From the NCBI RefSeq assembly GCF_000737785.1, contig NZ_JPRO01000020.1, forward strand, positions 1 through 64,000: a DNA stretch of 64,000 bases. Reading direction: 5' to 3'. Shown one piece after another: positions 33,591-41,918 of this stretch; positions within the stretch are counted from its first letter, which is position 1, and each line of letters starts with the position of its first letter. The notes beneath the pieces are model-generated. The model ran no database searches, was not told where the DNA came from, and was given only the letters and a program-made list of their open reading frames with translations. The stretch comes from Chryseobacterium luteum (GTDB taxonomy: Bacteria; Bacteroidota; Bacteroidia; Flavobacteriales; Weeksellaceae). The position numbers and the translations under genes were made by a program.

Positions 33591-34667
33591 ATGTCTACAA
33601 ATCAAGAAAACCAAGAGAATGCAATACCCGCAATTACATTACCTGCTGACCAGTTTGGCCATACAGGTGCACCTACAGAATGGTGGTGGCATATAGGCAC
33701 TCTCCATTCCGAAGATGGCCGCACGTTCGGATTTGAAATAAATGCAACCGGAATGCAGGCTACTAAAAACGCTCCATATTCCTATGCTTTTACGCAAATA
33801 GAGATTACTGATGTAGAAAACCAGCATAATTATCAAAATGTAACAGTATTCAATCCCCTTCCTGCTGATTGGGCTGAATATGATACCACCGAACAATGGT
33901 TCGTTAAATTGGGAGAGGATAATTCGGACGGTGCTGTATCAATGACTGCAATTGATGGCAACCCGCTTCATATGCATGTACAGGCAACTTTTACGGATAA
34001 TGATCCTGAAACCTCCACAAAAACCGACTGCCAGATTGATCTTAATTTTTTTCAGCAGGGTTCTCCTCTACTCGTTTGGGGTAATGGCTGCAATCTTGTG
34101 GATCCGGCTGGTAAAAGCCCGATTACAAGAAACAATTATTATTACTCCCTGACCCATTTACAGGCTGCCGGAACAATCAGAATTGGAACTGAAGAAATCA
34201 AGGTTACGGGATTAACCTGGATGGACCATGAGTATGGTGCATTTCCTAATGGATCGACTGGTAAGGTAATCTGGTTATTACAGGATATTCAGCTGGACAA
34301 CGGGTTACATTTGTCCAACTATACAAAGTTTGGTGTTATTCCGCAGGAAAACGTCCCTATCCCTTCAAATGCTACCTTACTGGTAGACGGTGAAAGCATT
34401 TTTGTCAATACCGTTACTACTCCACTGGGGCCTACATTCGTAAGCAAAAAAGGAGTGACTTATTTTTTACGTTTCAAAATTGAATTTGAAGATTATAAAC
34501 ATTTAAGCTTTATGGTAGAGAGTTCATATCCTGACCAGGTTTTTAGAGATCCCGGAGCTGATGTTTATGAAGGCGTTGCCACAGCCCAATTTCTCTTTGA
34601 TCTGACAGAAAAAAAACAAATCGTCATCTCTCAGGGAACCTCATGGATAGAACAGAATCTTGGATAA
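33591..34667 (+). CDS. CrtC/AttH-like lipocalin-domain protein
   Basis: 358 residues. The N-terminal GAPTEWWWHIGTLHSEDGRTFGFE matches the start of the AttH/CrtC (hydroxyneurosporene synthase-like) twin-lipocalin family, and GLTWMDHEYGAF is its central conserved W.D.E.G segment. The two tandem lipocalin barrels would occupy about 20-200 and 210-350. There is no signal peptide, so it is probably cytoplasmic. No carotenoid genes are nearby, and the substrate is unknown. Confidence 0.75.
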   Translation: MSTNQENQENAIPAITLPADQFGHTGAPTEWWWHIGTLHSEDGRTFGFEINATGMQATKNAPYSYAFTQIEITDVENQHNYQNVTVFNPLPADWAEYDTTEQWFVKLGEDNSDGAVSMTAIDGNPLHMHVQATFTDNDPETSTKTDCQIDLNFFQQGSPLLVWGNGCNLVDPAGKSPITRNNYYYSLTHLQAAGTIRIGTEEIKVTGLTWMDHEYGAFPNGSTGKVIWLLQDIQLDNGLHLSNYTKFGVIPQENVPIPSNATLLVDGESIFVNTVTTPLGPTFVSKKGVTYFLRFKIEFEDYKHLSFMVESSYPDQVFRDPGADVYEGVATAQFLFDLTEKKQIVISQGTSWIEQNLG

Positions 34668-34676
34668 AATAAGTTT

Positions 34677-34790
34677 TGGCAGATTTACTTCAGTTATAAA
34701 AATCTGCCAAATCTGCGAGAGAAATATATTTCTTTAGTAATTATTTCTGCATCATCAATTTTATTAAATAAAATTTAAACAGGTTCTGAT
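34677..34790 (-). repeat. Dispersed repeat A, full copy in reverse orientation
   Basis: Read on the minus strand it runs CCTGTTTAAATTTTATT, ATGCAGAAATAAT, ATTTCTCTCGCAGATTTG and CAGATTTTTATAACTGAAGT, the same order as 10136-10260. Confidence 0.75.
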
Positions 34791-34840
34791 TAAACTTACA
34801 TTTTAACCTTACAAAATGATGTGTTTTTAATCAGAATTTG

Positions 34841-34848
34841 TACTTTTG
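34841..34848 (+). promoter_or_regulatory. -7 box TACTTTTG of the S24 regulator gene
   Basis: TACTTTTG fits TAnnTTTG. A transcript would begin at about 34855, so the ATG at 34867 is the first usable start and longer frames beginning at 34846 are excluded. Confidence 0.5.
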
Positions 34849-34866
34849 TTGATATATTTTGTATCA

Positions 34867-35649
34867 ATGTCAGTTTTTTCAAATAACATTCGCTTTTTGA
34901 GAGATAAAAGAGGTCTCTCCCAGCAATCCGTAGCCAGTGAACTTACAATTTCCCGTGTACGGTATTCCAAATATGAAAACGGAATATCTGAACCTCCTAT
35001 TGAGCTGCTTATAAAAATATCCAGATACTTTCACGTCAGCATCGATCTTCTGGTTTCTGTAGATATCTGCAAATATCCTTTAGAAGAAATGCTTAAGCTT
35101 CCCGACAACAGAATTGTCCTTCCGGTAGCGGTAGATGATCTCGGAAACGATACCATTGAAATTATTCCACAGAAAGCATCCATGGGTTACCTTGAAGGTT
35201 ACAGTGATATCGGCTACATCGAAAGCCTGCAGAGAATTGCCCTTCCATTCCTTACCAACGGCAAATATAGAGCTTTTCCGGCAGACGGAGATTCTATGCC
35301 TCCATTCAGAAACGGTTCATATATCGTAGGGAAATATGTTGAGGGAATTGATGAGCTGAAACCGGGGAAAACCTATGTTTTTATTACTTTGAATGACGGG
35401 ATTACCTACAAACGTTTTAAAGAAAGAAAAGGAAATGCAGTTTGCGTAAGTGCAGATAATTCATTCTATGAGCCTTATGATATTCCGGTGGAAGAAATTG
35501 TAGAGATCTGGCGGTATGCATCGGGAATTTTTCCTGAAGATTTCGAGCCCGGTGACTATGATAATTATAATTTTAAAGAAATGTTCCGCGAGCTGAAACA
35601 GGATATCAGGCAGCTGGATAAAAAAGTATCAGGACGCCGTAAATCTTAA
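34867..35649 (+). CDS. LexA-like regulator: XRE HTH plus S24 peptidase domain
   Basis: 260 residues from the ATG at 34867 (MSVFSNNIRFLRDKRGLSQQ). The XRE helix-turn-helix is at 5-60; the S24 protease fold includes FPADGDSMPPFRNGSYIVG with the catalytic Ser, and GITYKRFKERKGN with the catalytic Lys. The cleavage loop KASMGYLEG lacks the usual Ala-Gly pair of LexA/CI, so self-cleavage is uncertain. It is followed 19 bases later by an AlkB gene and then by exonuclease III. An SOS-like or alkylation-linked role is a reasonable inference. Confidence 0.85.
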   Translation: MSVFSNNIRFLRDKRGLSQQSVASELTISRVRYSKYENGISEPPIELLIKISRYFHVSIDLLVSVDICKYPLEEMLKLPDNRIVLPVAVDDLGNDTIEIIPQKASMGYLEGYSDIGYIESLQRIALPFLTNGKYRAFPADGDSMPPFRNGSYIVGKYVEGIDELKPGKTYVFITLNDGITYKRFKERKGNAVCVSADNSFYEPYDIPVEEIVEIWRYASGIFPEDFEPGDYDNYNFKEMFRELKQDIRQLDKKVSGRRKS

Positions 35650-35668
35650 AGCTAATAAAAATTAATAC

Positions 35669-36280
35669 ATGGACCAGTTAAGCCTGTTTAATTCAGAAGA
35701 ATTTCTCCGGTTTCCGGAAGAATTGCTTGAGTATACAGAACATTTTCTGCCGGAAGATGAAGCCTCTGAACTTGAGCAGTTTCTTCTTCATACTGTCCCG
35801 TGGAAGCAGAGCACTAGGAAAATGTATGATAAAATGGTTCTTACACCGCGTCTTACAGCATGGTATGGAGAGAAAAACACAACCTATCAGTTAGGAGGGA
35901 ACACATTTAATGTCAATCCCTGGCTTCCCGGATTATTATCTTTAAAACAGAAGATAGAAACATCATCTGGTCATAAGTTTAATTCCGTACTGTTGAATTT
36001 ATACCGTGACGGAAATGATTCTGTTGCATGGCACCGTGACAAAGAAAACGAATTGGGAAGCCGTCCTGTAATAGCTTCTGTAAGCCTTGGTCAGGTAAGA
36101 AATTTCGATTTCCGGAAAGCAGATGACCACCGGAATAAATACAGTTTGCCGCTTCAGCACGGATCGCTGCTGCTGATGAAAGGAGATCTTCAGGTCAATT
36201 GGGAACACCGCATTGCCAGGTCTGTGAAACCCATGAAACCACGCATCAATCTTACCTTCCGGCTCATTCATGAAACATAG
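35669..36280 (+). CDS. alkB: AlkB-like 2-oxoglutarate/Fe(II) dioxygenase
   Basis: 203 residues. AlkB-type enzymes oxidatively remove methyl groups from 1-methyladenine and 3-methylcytosine. Visible features are TPRLTAWYG, the substrate-lid NPWLPGLL, the iron ligands in VAWHRDKENELG (HxD) and NWEHRIARSVKP (His), and the 2-oxoglutarate-binding Arg in KPRINLTFR. The closest named class is the ALKBH2/3-like bacterial group. It is probably co-transcribed with the S24 regulator. Confidence 0.9.
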   Translation: MDQLSLFNSEEFLRFPEELLEYTEHFLPEDEASELEQFLLHTVPWKQSTRKMYDKMVLTPRLTAWYGEKNTTYQLGGNTFNVNPWLPGLLSLKQKIETSSGHKFNSVLLNLYRDGNDSVAWHRDKENELGSRPVIASVSLGQVRNFDFRKADDHRNKYSLPLQHGSLLLMKGDLQVNWEHRIARSVKPMKPRINLTFRLIHET

Positions 36281-36292
36281 TTGAAGAGTATT

Positions 36293-37066
36293 TTACTTTT
36301 CCAGTTGAATCCATACCGGTGCATGATCACTGCTTTTTGTCCACCCGCGGACGTGCTTGTCGACGCCTCCGGATTGTAAGGCTGAATGAAGATAGGGACT
36401 TAAAAGAATATGATCCAGCCTTATTCCCGCATTACTGTCGTATGCCTTATACAGATAATCCCAGAAAGTATAAACAGTATCATCAGGGAATAATGTACGT
36501 ATGGAATCAAGCCAGCCTTTATTTAAAAGGTCTTTATAAGCTTTCCGGACTTCAGTTCTGAATAAGGCATCATTTTCCCAGCGTTCAGGCTTGTAAACAT
36601 CCTCAGGCTCGGGAATAATATTGAAATCACCGATAAGTATTGCAGGCAGCTCCATTTTAATAAGCTGATTGGTCCGTCTTTTAAAACGTTTGATCCAGTC
36701 CAGTTTATAGTCAAATTTTGGGCCCGGATAAGGGTTGCCGTTCGGAAGATACAGGCAGCATATAACCATTTGATCAATAATAGCTTCAATATAACGGCTC
36801 TGCACATCTTCCGGATCTCCGGGTAGAATTCTCTGAACTTCCGTAATCTTCAGGCCTTTTGCAAGGATGGCTACCCCATTCCAGCTTTTCTGTCCGTTCC
36901 ATATAGCCTCATATCCTGCGGCATTGATTTCCTTTACAGGAAAACGTTCGTTGGGAGCTTTCAATTCCTGGAGGCAGACAATATCCGGCTGGGCTTCTTT
37001 CAGCCATTGCAGCAAAACCGGCAACCGGCCATTGATTCCGTTTACATTATATGTTGCTATTTTCAT
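36293..37066 (-). CDS. xth: Exodeoxyribonuclease III
   Basis: 257 residues of the endonuclease/exonuclease/phosphatase fold, an AP endonuclease of base-excision repair. Motifs: MKIATYNVNGINGRLP, CLQELKAPNERFP (metal Glu), NPYPGPKFDYKLDWIKRF, ILIGDFNIIPEPEDVY (catalytic Asp and Asn), IRLDHILLSP and TKSSDHAPVWIQL (catalytic Asp-His). It is convergent with alkB, with stops 12 bases apart. Confidence 0.93.
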   Translation of the reverse strand: MKIATYNVNGINGRLPVLLQWLKEAQPDIVCLQELKAPNERFPVKEINAAGYEAIWNGQKSWNGVAILAKGLKITEVQRILPGDPEDVQSRYIEAIIDQMVICCLYLPNGNPYPGPKFDYKLDWIKRFKRRTNQLIKMELPAILIGDFNIIPEPEDVYKPERWENDALFRTEVRKAYKDLLNKGWLDSIRTLFPDDTVYTFWDYLYKAYDSNAGIRLDHILLSPYLHSALQSGGVDKHVRGWTKSSDHAPVWIQLEK

Positions 37067-37240
37067 ATTTCAGGAAGGTTTTAAGGATAGTGTAATTATT
37101 TTCATCCGGCAATAATTATTCCATCATATTGAATGACAATATGGTATTGTGAAAGTGTGGGATGTATTTTAAAATTAAAATAAAATCCGGATTTATATTG
37201 GCATAATTTATTCATTAGCTTAACAATAAAACATTATATC

Positions 37241-37468
37241 ATGTTAAATAAATATTTTACAAAAGAAGAATTTGTATTGAATACTGAAAACCAGTATCAG
37301 TTAGAATTTAAAAGTAAAGAAATTGGCCAGGGATCCAATCTAACCATTGAAAGGAAAAATGAAAATGGCGAATTTGAAACCGTTCAGGCCATGATCACCA
37401 GACTGAATGACCAAATTTTTATAAAATGGAGCGAACCTTTCGATGGCAGACTTATTTTTGAAAAATAA
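37241..37468 (+). CDS. Small hypothetical protein
   Basis: 75 residues, MLNKYFTKEEFVLNTENQYQ..., with alternating strand-like segments (YQLEFKSKEIGQGSNLTIE, DQIFIKWSEPFDGRLIFEK) and no signal. No family known. The next small gene starts 10 bases after its stop. Confidence 0.6.
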   Translation: MLNKYFTKEEFVLNTENQYQLEFKSKEIGQGSNLTIERKNENGEFETVQAMITRLNDQIFIKWSEPFDGRLIFEK

Positions 37469-37478
37469 AAAATATCTT

Positions 37479-37709
37479 ATGAAATACAGTGAAGCGTTAG
37501 AATATAAAAAAGAAGCCCTGAAAAAAGCTGATCAATCCGTACTCCGTGATTATCATATCATAATTACGCCTGCCGATACCGGAGAAAGTGCGAAATACAT
37601 AGAGGATTTTTCAAAAAAACCTGATGATTTTAACGACAGCAGCTGTAAAAAGTACTGCTCAAATGATGAATATGAGGTGGTAAGCTTCAGGAAAGAACCG
37701 GAAGAGTAA
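37479..37709 (+). CDS. Small hypothetical protein
   Basis: 76 residues from the ATG at 37479 (MKYSEALEYKKEALKKADQS). Highly charged, with YHIIITPADTGESAKYIEDF and two Cys close to the end (SSCKKYCSNDEYEVVSF). I start here because a longer version would overlap the preceding gene. Function unknown. Confidence 0.6.
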   Translation: MKYSEALEYKKEALKKADQSVLRDYHIIITPADTGESAKYIEDFSKKPDDFNDSSCKKYCSNDEYEVVSFRKEPEE

Positions 37710-37804
37710 AGCCTCTTCCCTATCGCAAATAGACCCTAATTGTAAACTGGTGCTACAATTGCACATTTTCAGACTAAAAAAATAACACACTAAAATTATA
37801 TTAT

Positions 37805-38371
37805 ATGGAAACTAAAAAAACCGCAAAAAAAGCAACGTCGAAAACTCCGGTAAAAAAAACCGCAAAAACTCCAGCTAAAAAAAATGCGGCAAAACAACTG
37901 AAAGATTTGTTTGAAGATTCACTGAAGGATATTTACTGGGCAGAAAAAGCTCTTGTAAAAGCCCTTCCTAAAATGCATAAAAATGCTACTGACAAAAATC
38001 TGAAAACAGCTATTGAACAGCACCTTAATGAAACCGAAATCCATGTAAAAAGGCTCGAAGAATGTTTTGCTGCACTAGGAAAAAAAGCACAGGCTAAAAA
38101 ATGTGATGCCATGCAGGGATTATTGGACGAAGGTAAAAGTATCATGGAAGAAACAGAAGTGGGAGCCGTAAGAGATGCAGGCATAATTGCCGCTGCACAG
38201 AAAGTGGAGCATTATGAAATAGCTACCTATGGCTCATTGGCCGCTTATGCTAAAGTTCTGAAAGAAAAAGACTGCCTGAAAAATATTCTGGCCACTCTTA
38301 ACGAAGAAAAAAAATGCGATGAGTTGTTAACTAAAATAGCAGACACCGCCATCAACAGTAAAGCAAAATAA
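37805..38371 (+). CDS. DUF892 (YciF-like) ferritin-fold protein
   Basis: 188 residues. The first ~30 are Lys/Ala/Thr/Pro-rich (TKKTAKKATSKTPVKKTAKT), resembling a histone H1-like tail that may bind DNA. The DUF892 four-helix bundle follows: LKDLFEDSLKDIYWAEKALVKALPKM, HLNETEIHVKRLEECFAALG, GIIAAAQKVEHYEIATYGSLAAYA. The E..H and E...H positions fit a di-iron site. YciF-type proteins are stress-induced. It has its own terminator. Confidence 0.85.
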   Translation: METKKTAKKATSKTPVKKTAKTPAKKNAAKQLKDLFEDSLKDIYWAEKALVKALPKMHKNATDKNLKTAIEQHLNETEIHVKRLEECFAALGKKAQAKKCDAMQGLLDEGKSIMEETEVGAVRDAGIIAAAQKVEHYEIATYGSLAAYAKVLKEKDCLKNILATLNEEKKCDELLTKIADTAINSKAK

Positions 38372-38391
38372 ACTCAATCAATAGATGATGC

Positions 38392-38420
38392 AAAGAGACC
38401 TATCAAGAGGTCTCTTTTTT
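38392..38420 (+). terminator. Terminator of the DUF892 gene
   Basis: AAAGAGACCT (38392-38401) pairs with AGGTCTCTTT (38408-38417), followed by T's. Confidence 0.85.
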
Positions 38421-38500
38421 GTTATATTAGTTTCAATCATTTCTTTATCTGGATTCAGCTAATTTTTTTGATAAATCTGTTCAAACTTTTATTTTACATA

Positions 38501-38675
38501 GTTGGCCAATCGCAAAGGCGCAAATTAGATTATAAAAGACGTTTTAAGGCGCAAAGATTTTATCTGAGATAAAATTTCTAACTTTTTATTACAGAGTTTT
38601 TGCTGAAAATCTTTGATTTTCTTGCGCCTGAAAAAATCCATACAGTTAAAACTTTGCGCCTTTGCGATTTCCAAC
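38501..38675. repeat. Repeat B: 162-bp element with 17-bp terminal inverted repeats
   Basis: AATCGCAAAGGCGCAAA (38508-38524) and TTTGCGCCTTTGCGATT (38653-38669) are perfectly complementary, with outer GTTGG/CCAAC extending the match. A second inner pair (GGCGCAAAGATTTT against AAAATCTTTG...GCGCC) gives a nested palindrome. There is no gene inside. It looks like a non-autonomous mobile or REP-like element. Confidence 0.7.
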
Positions 38676-38692
38676 AAAAAAGTTTAAACAAA

Positions 38693-38723
38693 TTTGATAA
38701 TAAAAATCAGATGGCTAACTTTG
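38693..38723 (+). promoter_or_regulatory. Promoter of the AAG glycosylase gene
   Basis: TTTG (38693-38696), 19 bases, then TAACTTTG (38716-38723) is a textbook match to the Bacteroidota TTTG-N19-TAnnTTTG promoter; the ATG lies 18 bases downstream. Confidence 0.75.
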
Positions 38724-38741
38724 TTCAACACTTATCAATAA

Positions 38742-39350
38742 ATGAATTCAAAGCTGCCACCCTCTTATTACCTTAATCAGGATGTTATTTTTCTGGCTAA
38801 AGACCTTTTGGGAAAAATACTTTTCACAGAAATAGACGGCCGGATTACAGCAGGTATCATTGTAGAGACCGAAGCTTATTTCGGGGTTATAGATAAAGCT
38901 TCCCATGCCTATGGAGGCCGGCGTACCGGACGTACCGAAACATTATACAGTCCGGGCGGAGTTTCCTATGTGTATCTGTGCTATGGAATCCATCATCTTT
39001 TTAATGTCGTAACCTCTGTCGAAGGTGAACCCCATGCAGTATTGGTAAGGGCCATAGAACCGTTAATTGGGACGGAGACTATGGAGTTAAGAAGAAATAT
39101 GCCGGCTTCAAAAGCTGCTATTTCATCAGGACCGGGATCGGCGGCTAAGGCTTTAGGTATTGACCGTTCTTTCAATAACAAAGATTTAACCGAAAATGAA
39201 ATATGGATTGAGGACCGGGATATTAAATATTCTCCCGACGAGATCATAGCAGGACCACGGATTGGCGTGGATTATGCCCGGGAAGATGCATTGCTGCCAT
39301 GGCGTTTTTATGTTAAAGGAAACCGGTATGTAAGCAAGCCCAGATCTTAG
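38742..39350 (+). CDS. DNA-3-methyladenine glycosylase (AAG/MPG family)
   Basis: 202 residues. This base-excision enzyme removes alkylated purines. Family motifs: DLLGKILFTEIDGRITAGIIVETEAYFG (catalytic Glu in ETEAY), DKASHAYGGRRTGR, TLYSPGGVSYVYLCYGIHHLFNVVT, and SGPGSAAKALGID. Length is normal. Its 3' end overlaps the convergent MerC gene in TTAG, so the two stop codons interlock. Confidence 0.92.
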   Translation: MNSKLPPSYYLNQDVIFLAKDLLGKILFTEIDGRITAGIIVETEAYFGVIDKASHAYGGRRTGRTETLYSPGGVSYVYLCYGIHHLFNVVTSVEGEPHAVLVRAIEPLIGTETMELRRNMPASKAAISSGPGSAAKALGIDRSFNNKDLTENEIWIEDRDIKYSPDEIIAGPRIGVDYAREDALLPWRFYVKGNRYVSKPRS

Positions 39351-39685
39351 TGTTTATGATTCTTAAAATTAATGATATGGCCGGCAATTAATCCCGCGGC
39401 TCCTATATAGATCAGAGGAAGATGAATTTCGAAGATCAGATCAGCCAGAACAGAAACAGTGATAAGAATAATGGAATTACAAAACAGCAGTTTAAGCCAG
39501 CTGAGTTCCATATTTTTTGTAACTCTGTAAACTACTGCAGCTCCTATAATAAGAAAAGCAATATCAATATAAGGATTATGTGATATTCCCAAAGGAATGA
39601 TCATTAGCATGGGAAAGGCAATACAATGGATAAGGCACAGGACTGCTGCAGAAATTCCTACTGCATCAAGAATTTTAGATTTCAT
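39347..39685 (-). CDS. MerC-domain membrane protein
   Basis: 112 residues with four predicted membrane helices: GISAAVLCLIHCIAFPMLMII, the AFLIIGAAVVYRV segment, LLFCNSIILITVSVLADLI and LPLIYIGAAGLIAGHI. The LCLIHC(I)AFP metal-binding cysteines are typical of MerC. In Bacteroidota such genes often accompany a Fur/Zur-type regulator, so the cargo is more likely zinc or another metal than mercury. It is divergent from the Fur gene with shared operators between them. Confidence 0.8.
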   Translation of the reverse strand: MKSKILDAVGISAAVLCLIHCIAFPMLMIIPLGISHNPYIDIAFLIIGAAVVYRVTKNMELSWLKLLFCNSIILITVSVLADLIFEIHLPLIYIGAAGLIAGHIINFKNHKH

Positions 39686-39710
39686 AAAGATGGGGATTAA
39701 ATTTCTTATT

Positions 39711-39762
39711 GTAACTTTGTTGCAAAAATATAGATAAAAATTAATTAAAGCAACTTTGTTGC
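39711..39762. promoter_or_regulatory. Twin Fur/Zur-type operators overlapping the fur promoter
   Basis: GTAACTTTGTTGC (39711-39723) and GCAACTTTGTTGC (39750-39762) are palindromes of the type GCAAC-TTT-GTTGC. The first contains TAACTTTG, a good -7 box for the plus-strand gene, so a bound repressor would block it. Both could also control merC. Confidence 0.65.
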
Positions 39763-39770
39763 GTTAAAGA

Positions 39771-40160
39771 ATGAAAAAGATCAGAAATACCCATGCTAAA
39801 ACTGAAATTTTAAATGTCATCAATCATTCAGATATAGCTTTATCTCAACCGGATATTCAGAAAAAACTGGGTGATCTCTGCAATAGAGTTACCATTTACA
39901 GAGTGCTGGAAAGACTTGAAAACGAAGGGCTTATTCATAAAGTTGTAAATATTGATGGAGTTGTAAATTTTGCAAAATGCAGCGGTAAATGCAGTACTGA
40001 AAAGCATTTCCACAATCATGTTCATTTTAATTGTAAACAATGCCACTCGGTAACCTGCATTGAAAATGTAGTTCCCGATATCAGCCTGCCTCCAGGTTTT
40101 ACAGCGCAGGAATATAATTTTATAGTGAGCGGAATATGCCCGAAATGTTCCAAAATATAG
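39771..40160 (+). CDS. Fur-family metalloregulator (Zur-like)
   Basis: 129 residues. Winged helix: AKTEILNVINHSDIALSQPDIQKKLGDLCNRVTIYRVLERLENEGLIHKV. The C-terminal domain has HFHNHVHFNCKQCHSVTCIENV, with CxxC and a final CPKC pair giving the structural Zn site. The His-rich segment and the neighbouring MerC suggest zinc sensing. It is short but complete. Confidence 0.88.
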   Translation: MKKIRNTHAKTEILNVINHSDIALSQPDIQKKLGDLCNRVTIYRVLERLENEGLIHKVVNIDGVVNFAKCSGKCSTEKHFHNHVHFNCKQCHSVTCIENVVPDISLPPGFTAQEYNFIVSGICPKCSKI

Positions 40161-40274
40161 AATTTTAGACTACAGTTATAATCTCCCGTTTGCTTTCCGA
40201 TACCTGAAGCAGATTAATGTTGGGTAAAGCAAATAAAAGTACTATTTTTATTTTTAGAAAAGAAAACACTCATT

Positions 40275-40766
40275 ATGCCTACTGAAGCTTCCCACAAGCT
40301 GATTCCGATGACAGATTTTGTTATTGAATATTACTCTAACGAAGGATATGCCGATCTTCAGACACTCACTCTGCTGAAAAACTATGCCAATTTTTTAAGA
40401 AAACCTTTGAACCTTGGAATGTTTGTTCCTGTAGATCCACAAGGAAATATACTGAAAGAACCCAAAAATTATGCCTCCTGGAAATCACTTAACCATAATG
40501 CCGTAACAAGAAATGATAATGCCGGGTTTGAAGAATACACCGATTATCAGAACGCAGAATACAACTGTCTGTTTGAAGGCTTTACCATTGCTTACAATGG
40601 ATATTCTGTGGTAAGGATTGTAGCTTCCTATGACCAGGCTGTCGAGCTTTCTTTTAATAAAAATGATTTCATGTCACCCGCTTTTTCAGATATTGAAGCG
40701 CTTACTGTTTTTGATGATATATTTCTGACGGCCCATGCGTTAAAGTCTATTGGTATTAAAAAATAA
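40275..40766 (+). CDS. Conserved hypothetical protein
   Basis: 163 residues, soluble, acidic, no signal. Features: MTDFVIEYYSNEGYADLQTLTLLKNYANFLRKPLNLGMFVPVD and FEGFTIAYNGYSVVRIVASYDQAVELSF. No family recognised. It is convergent with the NUDIX gene (4 bases between the ends). Confidence 0.65.
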   Translation: MPTEASHKLIPMTDFVIEYYSNEGYADLQTLTLLKNYANFLRKPLNLGMFVPVDPQGNILKEPKNYASWKSLNHNAVTRNDNAGFEEYTDYQNAEYNCLFEGFTIAYNGYSVVRIVASYDQAVELSFNKNDFMSPAFSDIEALTVFDDIFLTAHALKSIGIKK

Positions 40767-40770
40767 AAGC

Positions 40771-41235
40771 TTATTCCGTTTCATCCAGTATTTTTTCCAG
40801 TTCCGTGATAAAAGCAGCCTGTGCAGGATTGATCCTTTTTTGAGCTTCTTCAGATTCAAACCATTCCCATTGATCTACTTCGGGAATTTCGATCATTTTA
40901 GAAGATTTCGGAGGCCATTCCATCAGTAATGTATTGCTGTAAAGTCCGGACAATTCAATATCACTCTCCAAAGCCCATGCATAAACAGTTTTTCCGCCTT
41001 TCTGTTTAACAGGCTGCAGAGCAGTAAACTTTCCCCGCACCGTTTGGCCGGTTTCTTCTTTAAACTCAGTTAATGCCCGTTTCAACGGATCCTCATCAGG
41101 CATAACCTCCCCTTTTGGAATAGACCATGCCCCTGCATCTTTATTTTTCCAAAACGGACCGCCCGGATGAACCAGAAAGTAATATGAGCTGTTGTTTTCT
41201 CTTTTAAACAGCAAAATGCCTGCACTTGTTTTCAT
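40771..41235 (-). CDS. NUDIX hydrolase
   Basis: 154 residues from the ATG at 41235 (MKTSAGILLFKREN). The Nudix box is GEVMPDEDPLKRALTEFKEETG; the usual Arg of REuxEE is Thr here, but the metal-binding Glu residues remain. PKGEVMPDEDP and EFVVLHPGGPFW-like parts (SYYFLVHPGGPFWKNKDAGAWSIPKGE) match the diadenosine polyphosphate/ADP-ribose pyrophosphatase-type. Substrate not known. Confidence 0.85.
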   Translation of the reverse strand: MKTSAGILLFKRENNSSYYFLVHPGGPFWKNKDAGAWSIPKGEVMPDEDPLKRALTEFKEETGQTVRGKFTALQPVKQKGGKTVYAWALESDIELSGLYSNTLLMEWPPKSSKMIEIPEVDQWEWFESEEAQKRINPAQAAFITELEKILDETE

Positions 41236-41535
41236 AGCTTTAAGATAAGATATTTTTAAATAATAAAAGGTAACTGCTATTCTCCTTAGCATAAAAGATA
41301 ATCTTAAACGGAAAAAATGAATAACTCAGATTGTATCCAAATTTTTCAGGTTGTAGGCCCGTAATCCTTTATTCATAAATGTTTTAAGAATTTACCGTAC
41401 ACTGCGGTTATTGGCTTTGTTTTTATCAGAAAGATATTATAGATACCACATTTTCAACACTAATGACAATTTTTATTCATAAAGGCATGGAATATGTATT
41501 AAATAAAACATAATAACATTAAAAAATTTAAAGTC

Positions 41536-41703
41536 ATGAGAAATTTATTATGGTTAGTAGCGGTCATTTGTATTGTAGTTTGGCTTCTGGGAATGTTAGG
41601 TGTAGTACCGGGAATGAGTACCGGTTACCTGGTACATGTTCTTTTGGTAATTGCCGTTATTGTAATACTTTATAATATCATTTCAGGTAAAAAACCTCTC
41701 TGA
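41536..41703 (+). CDS. lmo0937-family small membrane protein
   Basis: A 55-residue protein: MRNLLWLVAVICIVVWLLGM, GVVPGMSTGYLVHVLLVIAV, then IVILYNIISGKKPL. Two membrane helices with the GVVPGMSTGYLVH turn fit the lmo0937 family, which is often stress-related. A good terminator follows. Confidence 0.8.
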   Translation: MRNLLWLVAVICIVVWLLGMLGVVPGMSTGYLVHVLLVIAVIVILYNIISGKKPL

Positions 41704-41733
41704 TAATTAAAAAACATTGCTGAATATCAGGAT

Positions 41734-41771
41734 AAAAACAGGTTAGAAATTCGTTTCTGACCTGTTTTTTT
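41734..41771 (+). terminator. Terminator of the small membrane protein gene
   Basis: A 16-bp stem (41734-41749 with 41754-41769, one G-U pair), with a TTCG-like loop and a T run. Confidence 0.85.
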
Positions 41772-41918
41772 GTGTTAATAACTGAGTTAAATGAAGAAAT
41801 ATTGAGCAGCAGTTTTTTGTAAAGTTTCCATGTGAAATATTTTGGCTGGTCTGAGCGTAAATATTTTATATATTTATTGTAGAATATGAAATAAGTACAA
41901 ACAAAAGCAAATCATACA

